DNA of 64,000 nucleotides, taken from contig CAJTMW010000023.1 of NCBI GenBank assembly GCA_910577275.1, forward strand, positions 1 to 64,000, read 5' to 3'. Within the stretch, counting starts at the first letter, position 1; every line of letters begins with the position of its first letter. Below the pieces are notes generated by a model. That model saw nothing but the letters and a program-made list of their open reading frames with translations, was not told the DNA's origin and ran no database searches. The stretch is from an uncultured Lachnospiraceae bacterium. GTDB lineage: Bacteria > Bacillota > Clostridia > Lachnospirales > Lachnospiraceae. A program made the position numbers and the translations under genes. Below, piece after piece: positions 50,975 through 59,413 of this stretch.

Positions 50975-52744
50975 TCAGAAGCGCGAGGAACAGAACGGAG
51001 ACGCATAATCCATAATACTATATTCAATCTCCCCGGCGTATTTCTCATGGGACTTATAATACTCCGTATAGATATTCTGTGCCCGCCACCGCGACAGGTT
51101 CCATTTCCTTGGGGACATTTTTTTCGGAAGGCAGAGCCCTTCTTCCACCCACAGCTTGTTCAGCTCCTCTGTCTGAAAATCATAGCTTACCTTGACGATG
51201 CTTGCGCCGTAGCTTGTAAACCACCATTTAGGATTCGCCCCGAAGCCCAGCTCGTCAGCTTTTCCGAAAATGACGGGAGCGGCGTCCCAGGACAGGTTTC
51301 TCAGATAGTAAAAGTCTGTGTTGCCATCGACATAGCTTGCAGGCAAATCCGTCCGGCTGCCGTTTTCTTCCCCGGAGGATGCGGGCCGGTAATGGTCTAA
51401 ATTGTATTTTGCAATCCAGTAATCCGGGTGGGCGAAGGAAAACATGATATAAAGCACGGTAACGCTCACAAGACAGTATCTTGTAAAAGGAAAGCTTTCC
51501 CGGTAAATCGTAACCAGAGCGCCGCTCATCAGCAGGAAAATCACAAACAGCGCCCACAGGACAAACACCCGCAGGAAAGTCATCTGATAAGCCTGAATGT
51601 AAAGCAGCATCCGGTAGGTGCTTGACGCAATCATAACGTAAGTGCAAAGGGAGATGAAAGTGAGTATGCCTTTCAGCACCTTATTTGTACGGAAACGCTT
51701 CATACATATGAGCACCAGCATCAGATTGATAAGGCAGACGAAGACTAGCTGAAAAAATCCTTCTCTGGCATAGGAAGCATAGGTATAGTCTTCCGGCAGG
51801 GTGCCCAGGCCGCCGAAAAGGTATACGACCTGAATGTAGCAGAACACCAGATATACAAGGGCAATGAGCCCGGTAAAAGTGATTCCCATGACGGGCTCCC
51901 CGGTTCTTTTGTCCGGCATTTCCTCCTTCAGGCTGTGGAAGGAAAGCCGGCACATAATGCTGTAGGAGGCAAAAAAGGCAAACAGGAACATGGAAAGGAT
52001 TCCAAACAAATGAGTGAAATCAAAATCCAGGGTAAACAGGCGGTCAAAGATATCCGAGAATACTGCGTCCGCCGAGTAAAGGAGCAGTATGATTACAAAC
52101 AGCAGGGGAAGCGCAATTAAAAGTCCGAAGAATACATACTTGCCCTTTCCCTCCGGCTTGTTGGCGGCTTTTCTTTTTTCCTTCAGAAAATCAGAAAGGT
52201 CGATAAAGGGATGAAAAATAAATGCAATGCTCAAAAGGGAAACATTGAGGACGGAGAACAGGTATTTCGGCAAATCCCAGCTTTTGTCATTATACAGGTT
52301 ATGGAGCATCAGGTAAAAAAACAGGAAAAAGATGCCCAGTTTATTTAAAAATATGAGTACGCCTGAGGCTGTGGTGCAGGTGCTTATTCCCAGCGCCAAC
52401 AGGCTGACTGTCAGAAAAACGGAGAGTCTTTTGGCGGTAATCCCTGACTTTTTCAAATATAAGAAGAAAAGTAAGCAGGTTCCGCCTACGAAAAAAGGGT
52501 AGGTAATCCCCGACGTATTCTTATATAGAAAGAAGGTATAAAAGAAAGCGTAAATCAGGCTTCCGATTCCCATAAAAGAAAAATAGGGATTGATGTTTCT
52601 GGGGGCTTCGGCTGCTGCTTCCGGTTCTGGTTCCGGTGCAGCGGGTAAAGCAGTTGTGCTGACCTGAGGCGGCTGCGGCGTGACAGACGCCGGAATTGCC
52701 TGCGCAGCTTCATAGTTTTCATTTTTTATGGTAACAGGTTCCAT
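50975..52744 (-). CDS. DUF4173 (DUF4153-type) membrane protein
   Basis: 589 residues. A Pro/Ala/Glu-rich cytoplasmic N-terminus (about 1-48), then about 11 membrane segments up to residue 440, and a soluble C-terminal domain (about 450-589, YLRNLSWDAAPVIFGKADEL). INPYFSFMGIGSLIYAFFYT and SGITYPFFVGGTCLLFF mark the DUF4153/4173 family, of unknown function. AGGAGG site 7 bases before the ATG. Third gene of a DUF2975-HTH operon, and its 5' untranslated region contains a full structured leader element. Confidence 0.8.
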   Translation of the reverse strand: MEPVTIKNENYEAAQAIPASVTPQPPQVSTTALPAAPEPEPEAAAEAPRNINPYFSFMGIGSLIYAFFYTFFLYKNTSGITYPFFVGGTCLLFFLYLKKSGITAKRLSVFLTVSLLALGISTCTTASGVLIFLNKLGIFFLFFYLMLHNLYNDKSWDLPKYLFSVLNVSLLSIAFIFHPFIDLSDFLKEKRKAANKPEGKGKYVFFGLLIALPLLFVIILLLYSADAVFSDIFDRLFTLDFDFTHLFGILSMFLFAFFASYSIMCRLSFHSLKEEMPDKRTGEPVMGITFTGLIALVYLVFCYIQVVYLFGGLGTLPEDYTYASYAREGFFQLVFVCLINLMLVLICMKRFRTNKVLKGILTFISLCTYVMIASSTYRMLLYIQAYQMTFLRVFVLWALFVIFLLMSGALVTIYRESFPFTRYCLVSVTVLYIMFSFAHPDYWIAKYNLDHYRPASSGEENGSRTDLPASYVDGNTDFYYLRNLSWDAAPVIFGKADELGFGANPKWWFTSYGASIVKVSYDFQTEELNKLWVEEGLCLPKKMSPRKWNLSRWRAQNIYTEYYKSHEKYAGEIEYSIMDYASPFCSSRF

Positions 52745-52762
52745 TACATATCCTCCTATTTT

Positions 52763-52855
52763 TAGTTCCGCAACAGCCCTTCCAGCACACTTTATTAAAT
52801 CAATTTACGGCCATCTGTGTCCGTAAATTGATTTGTGCACTGTCCGGGCTATTGC
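52763..52855 (-). promoter_or_regulatory. Three-helix structured leader element, copy before DUF4173
   Basis: Read on the minus strand: outer helix GCAATAGCCC/GGGCTGTTGC (one U.G; plus positions 52846-52855 and 52770-52779), middle CAGTGCAC/GTGTGCTG (two G.U; 52835-52842 and 52783-52790), inner perfect 14-bp helix AAATCAATTTACGG/CCGTAAATTGATTT (52821-52834 and 52797-52810). Internal loop GGA/GAA and a 6-base 3' bulge, then GCGGAACT and AAATAGGAGG. It overlaps the end of the HTH gene. Confidence 0.75.
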
Positions 52856-53070
52856 TGTTCGTCTTCATCTTCCACATATTCCATCAAATCGCCCGGCTGA
52901 CAGTGGAGCGCCTTGCAGATGGCGTTTAAGGTTGAGAGCCGGACGGCTTTCGCCTTGTTATTTTTCAGTATGGAGAGATTGGCCAGGGTAATATCGACTT
53001 CGCCCGCAAGCTCGGTGAGACCCTTTTTCTGCTTTGCCATCTCCACATCGAGATTGATTTTGATTGCCAT
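52849..53070 (-). CDS. Small XRE-family HTH regulator (YozG-like)
   Basis: 73 residues, almost all one helix-turn-helix: MAKQKKGLTELAGEVDITLA, NLSILKNNKAKAVRLSTLN and ICKALHCQPGDLMEYV. Regulators of this kind (YozG) are paired with a DUF2975 membrane protein in Firmicutes, as here. GGAGG lies before the ATG. Its stop overlaps the start of a structured leader element that belongs to the next gene. It may act on the palindrome at 53688-53706. Confidence 0.88.
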   Translation of the reverse strand: MAIKINLDVEMAKQKKGLTELAGEVDITLANLSILKNNKAKAVRLSTLNAICKALHCQPGDLMEYVEDEDEQQ

Positions 53071-53074
53071 TAGT

Positions 53075-53111
53075 TCCTCCGTTTCATTTTAGTTCCGCGC
53101 AGGCTCTGCGC
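53075..53111 (-). promoter_or_regulatory. Reduced leader element before the HTH gene
   Basis: On the minus strand a 6-bp hairpin GCGCAG-AGC-CTGCGC runs into GGAACTAAAA and then CGGAGG before the ATG. The tail matches that of the full structured leaders, but the middle and inner helices are missing, so it is probably a deletion form or an unrelated hairpin. Confidence 0.45.
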
Positions 53112-53115
53112 TGTT

Positions 53116-53562
53116 TTATATAGTCAAATCATTTTCCAGCTTGTAGGCTACAGCTTTATCAAATACCTGTGATAATACCTTGCTGAACAGGCCCGCAATC
53201 ACAAAAACCAGAATGACAATGAGCACCGCCGGGGTTACGTAGAGTATCAGGCGGCAGCAGGTAATAAGGGCAATGAGAAAACTGTAGGTACCCATTTTAT
53301 CGAGGCTGGTAACGTTCTGGCGGATAAAGCAGTCGTTTGCAAGCACGGATTTAAAGATTTTCCGCAGCTCCCTGATAATCAGAACGGCGAAGATGCCTGA
53401 TAAAATAAAGATAATGCTCAGGGAAACCGCATTCCGTGCAAAATAAGAATTATACTTTCCGTAGCCGGTGATAATCAGCGGGACAAAAACAGTGACAATG
53501 ATTCCGGCAAAATACATAAAGTCCAGAAGTCCCTTGGTAAATACGGTCAGTTTGTCAGCCAT
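53116..53562 (-). CDS. DUF2975 membrane protein
   Basis: 148 residues with four membrane segments (about 14-34, 45-63, 92-110 and 115-135). ELRKIFKSVLANDCFIRQNV is the conserved loop of DUF2975 (YoaS-like). Function unknown; always or nearly always with a small HTH regulator, as here. GGAGG upstream of the ATG. First gene of the operon, behind a consensus promoter. Confidence 0.85.
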   Translation of the reverse strand: MADKLTVFTKGLLDFMYFAGIIVTVFVPLIITGYGKYNSYFARNAVSLSIIFILSGIFAVLIIRELRKIFKSVLANDCFIRQNVTSLDKMGTYSFLIALITCCRLILYVTPAVLIVILVFVIAGLFSKVLSQVFDKAVAYKLENDLTI

Positions 53563-53652
53563 ATGAAATCCTCCTTTTTAAGGCGGCGTCCGCCGCCGAT
53601 GCAGATGCCGCGGATACAGGTCCGCCGGTTAAAATACATCTGCTGTAAATGC

Positions 53653-53681
53653 AATATATCACCATCAAAAACGAATGTCAA
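53653..53681 (-). promoter_or_regulatory. Promoter of the DUF2975-HTH-DUF4173 operon
   Basis: On the minus strand TTGACA, 17-bp spacer, TATATT, about 90 bases before the DUF2975 start. Confidence 0.85.
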
Positions 53682-53687
53682 TAAAAA

Positions 53688-53706
53688 TTTATTGAGATTC
53701 AATAAA
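53688..53706. promoter_or_regulatory. Palindrome upstream of the -35 box
   Basis: Perfect TTTATTGA-GAT-TCAATAAA, 7 bp upstream of the minus-strand -35. A probable binding site for the HTH protein of the operon or another regulator; it lies in the gap shared with the DUF1538 gene. Confidence 0.5.
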
Positions 53707-53788
53707 TAATTTCTGAAAGACGATAATTATTAAGATTTTGTTAAGATGGAAATTTTATAAAATTTTTAAGAAAACATGAAAAAATCTG

Positions 53789-53797
53789 TGCTATAAT
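53789..53797 (+). promoter_or_regulatory. Extended -10 promoter of the DUF1538-P-II pair
   Basis: TGC followed by TATAAT, with no clear -35. It is about 60 bases before the probable start of the DUF1538 gene. Confidence 0.55.
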
Positions 53798-53853
53798 AAA
53801 ATTGTCACTTGATTTTCTGCAGCCGGTCTGCAAGTCTTAAAACGGAAAGGCGT

Positions 53854-55401
53854 TTGATATCATTGCATTTCAGTCGTTCAAAATTAAAAGAAAAGTTTAA
53901 TGAAACCTTAAAAGCAGTTCTTCCCATACTGGCAATCGTTCTGATTTTATGCTTTACGATTGTGCCGATACCGCCAAGTATTCTCATGGCGTTTCTTATC
54001 GGCGCGGTATTATTGATTGTGGGAATGCTGCTTTTTAATGTCGGTGTGGAATTGTCCATGACACCCATGGGGGAGAGGGTCGGCACGATTATGACGAAGT
54101 CCAAAAAGCTGTGGGTCATTATTCTTATCAGCTTTATCATGGGATTTGTCATTACCATATCGGAGCCGGATTTACAGGTGCTGGCGGGTCAGGTGCCCTC
54201 CGTACCCAATATGACGCTGATACTGGCGGTGGCTGCCGGAGTGGGGGCTTTTCTGGTGATTGCGCTTTTGCGTATGCTGTTTAATATTGCGCTTTCGTAT
54301 CTTCTGGTAGCGTTTTACGTGGTGGTGTTTGCTCTGACTTTTTTTGTGCCGAAGGATTTTCTTGCGGTTGCGTTTGACTCCGGCGGCGTTACCACAGGGC
54401 CTATGACGGTGCCCTTTATTATGGCTTTTGGTATTGGTATTGCGGCAATCCGAAGCGATACCCATGCGTCGGACGACAGCTTCGGTCTTGTGTCGCTTTG
54501 TTCTATCGGCCCGATTCTTGCCGTCATTATTCTGGGAATGATTTATCACCCGGGACAGGCGGAGGCGGTTTCCGAGGCCATACCGGTGATAGACAATACG
54601 GTGGATTTGTGGAGGATGTTCACTCACAGCATTCCCACTTACATAAAAGAAATGGCGTTATCTCTGTTCCCTATTGTATTTTTCTTTGGATTGTTCCAGT
54701 TAATTGCCAGAGATATCAACAAAAAGACGCTGATAAAAATAGGAATCGGTCTGGTATATACCTACGTGGGACTTGTGCTTTTCCTTACGGGCGTGAACGT
54801 AGGCTTTATGCCGGCAGGAAATTATCTGGGCCAGACCCTTGCGGGACTTCCCTATGCATGGATTATTGTCCCCATTGGTATGATTATCGGTTATTTTATC
54901 GTTCTTGCAGAGCCGGCGGTGTTTGTCCTCACAAAGCAGGTGGAGGAAATGACGTCAGGAGCCATCTCGGCAAAGGCAATGGAAACCAGCCTTTCCGTGG
55001 GCGTGTCGCTCTCCGTGGGGATTGCCATGCTCAGAGTTCTTACCGGCATTTCCGTTATGTGGTTTCTGGTGCCCGGCTATGCGGTGGCGCTTATACTGAC
55101 ATTTTTCGTTCCGAAAATATTTACGGCAATTGCCTTTGACTCCGGCGGCGTTGCCTCGGGGCCTATGACGGCGACCTTTTTGCTGCCGCTGGCCATGGGC
55201 GCATGCCAGACGCTTGGGGGAAATATTATTACGGATGCTTTCGGCGTAATTGCAATGGTAGCCATGACGCCGCTGATTACCATTCAGGTGATGGGCATGG
55301 CGGTAAAGGTGAAGGAGAGCAGGCTCCACAAAAAAGCAATCGGGCGGAAGGTCTATGTACCTCTTGAAGACTTCGGAGATATGGAAATTATTGAATTATA
55401 G
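53854..55401 (+). CDS. DUF1538 membrane protein, internally duplicated
   Basis: About 515 residues. There is no ATG near the expected start; TTG at 53854 or 53863 follows GGAAAGG and both are plausible. About 12-14 membrane segments in two similar halves: FFVPKDFLAVAFDSGGVTTG with PMT in the first half, FFVPKIFTAIAFDSGGVASG with PMT in the second. The AFDSGGV-GPMT loops suggest a re-entrant transport site. DUF1538 proteins are proposed transporters of unknown substrate. The P-II-like gene starts 14 bp downstream, so regulation by a P-II-like sensor is likely. Confidence 0.85.
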   Translation: MISLHFSRSKLKEKFNETLKAVLPILAIVLILCFTIVPIPPSILMAFLIGAVLLIVGMLLFNVGVELSMTPMGERVGTIMTKSKKLWVIILISFIMGFVITISEPDLQVLAGQVPSVPNMTLILAVAAGVGAFLVIALLRMLFNIALSYLLVAFYVVVFALTFFVPKDFLAVAFDSGGVTTGPMTVPFIMAFGIGIAAIRSDTHASDDSFGLVSLCSIGPILAVIILGMIYHPGQAEAVSEAIPVIDNTVDLWRMFTHSIPTYIKEMALSLFPIVFFFGLFQLIARDINKKTLIKIGIGLVYTYVGLVLFLTGVNVGFMPAGNYLGQTLAGLPYAWIIVPIGMIIGYFIVLAEPAVFVLTKQVEEMTSGAISAKAMETSLSVGVSLSVGIAMLRVLTGISVMWFLVPGYAVALILTFFVPKIFTAIAFDSGGVASGPMTATFLLPLAMGACQTLGGNIITDAFGVIAMVAMTPLITIQVMGMAVKVKESRLHKKAIGRKVYVPLEDFGDMEIIEL

Positions 55402-55415
55402 GAATGGGGCGGCTT

Positions 55416-56093
55416 ATGGGCAAATTATACTTAATGACAACAATTGTTGAGAGGAAAATGGCCAGAAAGTACCTGGAGCTCTACAGGGAAAACGGACAGC
55501 ACGTCATGTTTTCCAGCCTGGGGTTCGGCACGGCTGCCAGTGAGGTGTTGAATTACCTGGGGCTCGAGGCCACGGAAAAGGCGGTGCTTTTTTCCGTTCA
55601 GGAGCAGGAGCACTGGCATGTGGTAAAAAAGCAGCTCCAGAGGAAGCTGCGCATTGACGCGCCCGGGGGAGGAATCGCATTTATCATTCCCCTGAGCAGC
55701 ATCGGCGGCAAAAAGGCGCTGCAGTTTCTTCTGGAAAAAGAGGACTATCAAAAAGAGGAGGAATCAACCTTGAAGGATACAGTACATGAGCTTATCATTG
55801 TGATTGCAAATCAGGGAAATATCGAATTGGTTATGGACGCCGCCAGAGGGGCGGGCGCCTACGGCGGAACGGTAATCCATGCCAGAGGAACCGGAATGGA
55901 GATTGCTGAAAAGTTCATGGGAGTATCCATAGCGGCGGAGAAGGAAATGATTTTTATTGTCGCAAAGACGGAACAGAAAAACGGCATCATGAAGGCGATT
56001 ATGGAAAAGGCGGGAGCCGACAGCCGCGCCAAATCCATTGTATTTTCACTTCCTGTTGCAGATACGGCCGGACTGCGGCTGATAGAAGATTAA
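55416..56093 (+). CDS. Two-domain P-II-like regulatory protein
   Basis: 225 residues from the ATG at 55416; an ATG at 55404 is also in frame but overlaps the ribosome binding site. Two tandem ferredoxin-like halves: about 1-105 (KLYLMTTIVERKMARKYLEL, APGGGIAFIIP) and 115-225 (HELIIVIANQGNIELVMDAA, AYGGTVIHARGTGMEI). The second half carries the P-II ligand-site pattern GGTVIHARGTG. Canonical P-II is one domain in trimers; here two are fused. Its operon partner is the DUF1538 membrane protein, which it probably regulates as GlnK regulates AmtB. Confidence 0.82.
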   Translation: MGKLYLMTTIVERKMARKYLELYRENGQHVMFSSLGFGTAASEVLNYLGLEATEKAVLFSVQEQEHWHVVKKQLQRKLRIDAPGGGIAFIIPLSSIGGKKALQFLLEKEDYQKEEESTLKDTVHELIIVIANQGNIELVMDAARGAGAYGGTVIHARGTGMEIAEKFMGVSIAAEKEMIFIVAKTEQKNGIMKAIMEKAGADSRAKSIVFSLPVADTAGLRLIED

Positions 56094-56139
56094 CACACGC
56101 GTCGGCGCTTTCATGTGTTAATCCTGAAACCGTTGTAAA

Positions 56140-56177
56140 AATCCCGGACGGCGGCAAGCGTTCAGTCCGGGATTTTT
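56140..56177. terminator. Bidirectional terminator between the P-II gene and exoA
   Basis: Perfect 10-bp stem AATCCCGGAC (56140-56149) and GTCCGGGATT (56165-56174), A run before and T run after. A smaller palindrome TAACACA/TGTGTTA lies at 56091-56121. Confidence 0.88.
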
Positions 56178-56195
56178 GTATGTCAGACAGGCGGA

Positions 56196-56954
56196 TTAGA
56201 TATCAAGGGTAAGTCCTACGGGACAGTGGTCGGATCCCATAATATCTCTGTATATGCAGGCGTCCTTAAGGGAATCCTTTAAGGCGTTTGAGACTACAAA
56301 GTAATCAATCCGCCACCCCGCATTCTTCTCCCTTGCCTTAAAGCGGTAGGACCACCAGGAATAAGCGCCCTCCGTATCAGGATAAAAGTGACGGAAGCTA
56401 TCCGTGAACCCGGCGTTTAAAAGGGCGGTAAACTTTGCCCGTTCCTCATCGGTAAAGCCGGCGTTTTTGCGGTTGGTTTTCGGATTTTTCAAATCGATTT
56501 CCTTATGCGCCACGTTCATGTCGCCGCAGACGACGACAGGCTTCCGTTTTTCAAGATTTTTCAGATACAGGAGAAAATCATCCTCCCATTTCATCCGGTA
56601 ATCCAGTCTCTTTAAGCCCTCCTGTGCGTTGGGAGTGTACACCGTAACCATATAGAACCTTTCAAATTCCAGAGTGATGACCCGTCCCTCGTGGTCGTGT
56701 TCCTCTATCCCGAGACCGAGGGAAACAGACAAAGGCTCCTCTTTGGTAAATATGGCAGTCCCGGAGTACCCCTTTTTCTCCGCATAATTCCAGTATTGAT
56801 GGAATCCCGGCAAATCCAGGGAAATCTGTCCCTCCTGCAGCTTTGTCTCCTGGAGACAGAAAATATCCGCGTCCGCATCCTCAAAAAAACCGGAAAAGCC
56901 TTTTTCCACACAGGCGCGCAGTCCGTTTACGTTCCATGATATCAGTTTTTTCAT
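56196..56954 (-). CDS. exoA: Exodeoxyribonuclease III / AP endonuclease
   Basis: 252 residues from the ATG at 56954 (MKKLISWNVNGLRA; AAAGGAC upstream). Cuts at abasic sites in base-excision repair. All Mg-dependent nuclease motifs are present: SWNVNGLRA, LQETKLQ (catalytic Glu), YTPNAQ, GDMNVAHKEIDL, GAYSWWSYRFKAREKNAGWR, IDYFVVS and GSDHCPVGL (catalytic Asp-His). Intact and full length. Single gene. Confidence 0.95.
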   Translation of the reverse strand: MKKLISWNVNGLRACVEKGFSGFFEDADADIFCLQETKLQEGQISLDLPGFHQYWNYAEKKGYSGTAIFTKEEPLSVSLGLGIEEHDHEGRVITLEFERFYMVTVYTPNAQEGLKRLDYRMKWEDDFLLYLKNLEKRKPVVVCGDMNVAHKEIDLKNPKTNRKNAGFTDEERAKFTALLNAGFTDSFRHFYPDTEGAYSWWSYRFKAREKNAGWRIDYFVVSNALKDSLKDACIYRDIMGSDHCPVGLTLDI

Positions 56955-57069
56955 AAATTCTGTCCTTTCGTCAATCCGCGCAGTTGCCTGACCGTCACGC
57001 ATTTTACGCGGGAATAAATACATTATACTAAAACTTCCGTTCAAAAGACAGACAAAATTTATTTCTGCG

Positions 57070-57112
57070 GGCAACGAGCCAGGCGGGCATGCTTGCATGC
57101 ACATTTGGCGAC
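57070..57112. repeat. Dispersed repeat (GGCAAYGAGCCA...ACATTTGGC), copy 2
   Basis: Begins GGCAACGAGCCA, contains GCATGC twice and ends ACATTTGGCGAC. Matches 50889-50927 with small indels. Ends 3 bp past the stop of the minus-strand lipoprotein gene. Confidence 0.65.
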
Positions 57113-57115
57113 GGT

Positions 57116-57730
57116 TTACTGCGCCTCCAGAATCTGCTTCTCTATAATATCCAGCGCCCTCTCGTTTTCCTGAAGACAGTGTGCAATCATTTCCTCATTG
57201 CCACGCGGCTCCAGATAGGAAATATTTGCGCCAAGCTGGACATAGCAGACATAATTCCCTATGGTTTCTATCCGGGAGGCGAAAACCTTCGAATTGTTCT
57301 GCGGCTGCTGCTCGTAGATTCGAAGGAGAGTTTCACGGTAATCATTGAGGTAGTTTTCCACAAGCGTAACGTCATTTTCCCTGGCTTTTATTAAAATCAT
57401 CATATCGATGCCGGCCTCGGTGTGCTGATATTCCGCAAGGAAATCCTCGTACATATTTTCCGATATGCCGGTGCGCTCGGCCAGCTCCTCGGCGCTTAAC
57501 AGAGTATCCGGCCAGTAGTTTTCTCCAAGGAGCCCGGACACCGCATCCTTGAGGTCGTCCATAGGACCCGTAATCCGGTAGCGCCCGCCGACCTGAATGG
57601 TGTTGACCGCTTCGTCCTCCCCTTCGTTGGTATAAGCCTGATTGCTGTCAGAGGCGCTGCCGCTTCCGGTGCAGCCGGTAAGGAAAAAGCAGACGGCGGC
57701 AGTTATCCCGTAAAAAATATGTTTTTTCAT
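57116..57730 (-). CDS. DUF4358 lipoprotein
   Basis: 204 residues from the ATG at 57730 (AAAGGAG upstream). Lipobox LTGC (17-20) after a short signal peptide. The mature part has GRYRITGPMDDLKDAVSG, TGISENMYEDFLAEYQHTE, and NDVTLVENYLNDYRETLLRI, the pattern of DUF4358, a family common in Lachnospiraceae and without known function. It often sits beside MBOAT/SGNH-type genes, as here (divergent), which suggests a cell-envelope role. Confidence 0.82.
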   Translation of the reverse strand: MKKHIFYGITAAVCFFLTGCTGSGSASDSNQAYTNEGEDEAVNTIQVGGRYRITGPMDDLKDAVSGLLGENYWPDTLLSAEELAERTGISENMYEDFLAEYQHTEAGIDMMILIKARENDVTLVENYLNDYRETLLRIYEQQPQNNSKVFASRIETIGNYVCYVQLGANISYLEPRGNEEMIAHCLQENERALDIIEKQILEAQ

Positions 57731-57907
57731 TTTGCAGTTACTCCTTTGCTTAAAAGCTTGTAAGTCCGGATTTACTTTTACCCGGACGGGTATAATATCT
57801 GCTATTAAGTGTTTCCATATATTAGACAAAATATGTAAAGATATGTTAAGATAAGCACATGTGCGGCAAAAGCGCCGTGCGTTATTTGGAATTTATGGAG
57901 AACAATT

Positions 57908-59404
57908 ATGCTGTTTAATTCTTATATTTTTATATTTCTTTTCCTGCCTTTGACGCTTGCGGGCTGGTATCTGCTGAATCACATAAAAGCCGGGGAAAGC
58001 GCGAAATTATTTCTGGCGGGAATGTCCCTGTGGTTTTACGGGTATTTTAATGTTTATTATCTTGCCGTTATCGTTGCCAGCATACTGGGAAATTATTTTT
58101 TAAGCTATCTGATGAAGTTTTCCAAAAGCCGCGCCTCGGCAAGGCTGGGGCTTTTGGCGGGCCTTTTGCTGAATCTGGGATTTTTGTTTTATTTTAAGTA
58201 CTACGATTTCTTTTTTGAAAATATTAACGCGGTGTTCCATACGGATTTTGGCTTAAAGCATATTCTGCTTCCCCTTGGAATCAGCTTTTTTACCTTTCAG
58301 CAGCTTTCCTTTATCATTGACAGATGCACCGGGAGGGCGGAGCATTACTCCTTTATCAATTATCTGACCTTTGTGACCTTCTTTCCCCAGCTGATTGCGG
58401 GCCCCATTGTGACCTATAAGGAAATGATGCCGCAGTTTGAGGATAGGGGGAACCGCAGCTTTCAGCCGGATAATTTTGCAAAGGGCATCGTGATTTTTAC
58501 AATTGGTCTGGGAAAAAAGGTGCTGCTTGCGGACGTGCTGGCGCTTCCCGTAAATTACGGTTTTGAGCAGACGGCCTTTCTCGACACCACCGCAACGCTT
58601 TTGGTGATACTGGCTTATACCTTTGAGATTTATTTTGATTTCAGCGGTTACAGCGATATGGCAATCGGGCTGGGAAAAATGTTCAATATCGAGCTGCCGG
58701 TTAATTTTAATTCCCCCTATAAGGCGTGTTCCGTAAAGGATTTGTGGCAGAGATGGCACATGACGCTCTCCCGGTTTTTCATACAGTATGTCTACATTCC
58801 CCTAGGCGGCAGCCGGAAAGGAAAGGCGCGTACAGTGCTCAATACCTTTCTTGTATTCTTTTTAAGCGGACTCTGGCACGGGGCAAACTGGACCTACATT
58901 GCGTGGGGGACCATGCAGGGGCTCCTGGTTATCTGGGACAATCTGGGAATCGTGGGAGTCAGAGGTTGTGAAGGAAAAAGGCCGGCAAAAGTCACGGTAC
59001 CCGGTTGGCTTGGATGGATTTTTACTTTTGGATTTTTTAACCTGTCCCTGTTTTTCTTCCGAAGCGAGAGTATGGCGGGGGCCTTTCAGATGTTTCGGAA
59101 CATTCTGGCGTTCAAAGATACCGGATATATTTATAAAATTGCCGCAAAGCTGGACGTGCCTGAGTTTTATCTCATAAAGCAGGCGGTGAACCTTATGGCT
59201 CCGGAGATGCTGAACCTTGCATATCTTTTGGCGTTTATCCTGCTTCTTCTTATCAGCGGGTTTATCCTTACCCGAAAAAACACGTTGGAGATTGCGGGGG
59301 AGCATCCGTTAAACGGCAGGCTTTGCGCCTTTGTCACAGTGATTTTCGTCTGGTCGGTGATTTCCTTTTCACAGGTCAGCACATTTATCTATTTTAATTT
59401 TTAG
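57908..59404 (+). CDS. MBOAT family O-acyltransferase (AlgI/DltB-like)
   Basis: 498 residues, about 11 membrane segments. FFPQLIAGPIVTYKEMMPQF, FDFSGYSDMAIGLGKMF, NFNSPYKACSVKDLWQRWHM and FLSGLWHGANWTYIAWG (catalytic His about 323) are the MBOAT signature. These enzymes pass acyl groups through the membrane to extracellular polymers. The SGNH-like gene begins 9 bp downstream, the usual two-component O-acetylation arrangement (AlgI with AlgJ/AlgX, PatA with PatB). Confidence 0.92.
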   Translation: MLFNSYIFIFLFLPLTLAGWYLLNHIKAGESAKLFLAGMSLWFYGYFNVYYLAVIVASILGNYFLSYLMKFSKSRASARLGLLAGLLLNLGFLFYFKYYDFFFENINAVFHTDFGLKHILLPLGISFFTFQQLSFIIDRCTGRAEHYSFINYLTFVTFFPQLIAGPIVTYKEMMPQFEDRGNRSFQPDNFAKGIVIFTIGLGKKVLLADVLALPVNYGFEQTAFLDTTATLLVILAYTFEIYFDFSGYSDMAIGLGKMFNIELPVNFNSPYKACSVKDLWQRWHMTLSRFFIQYVYIPLGGSRKGKARTVLNTFLVFFLSGLWHGANWTYIAWGTMQGLLVIWDNLGIVGVRGCEGKRPAKVTVPGWLGWIFTFGFFNLSLFFFRSESMAGAFQMFRNILAFKDTGYIYKIAAKLDVPEFYLIKQAVNLMAPEMLNLAYLLAFILLLLISGFILTRKNTLEIAGEHPLNGRLCAFVTVIFVWSVISFSQVSTFIYFNF

Positions 59405-59413
59405 GGGAAAACA

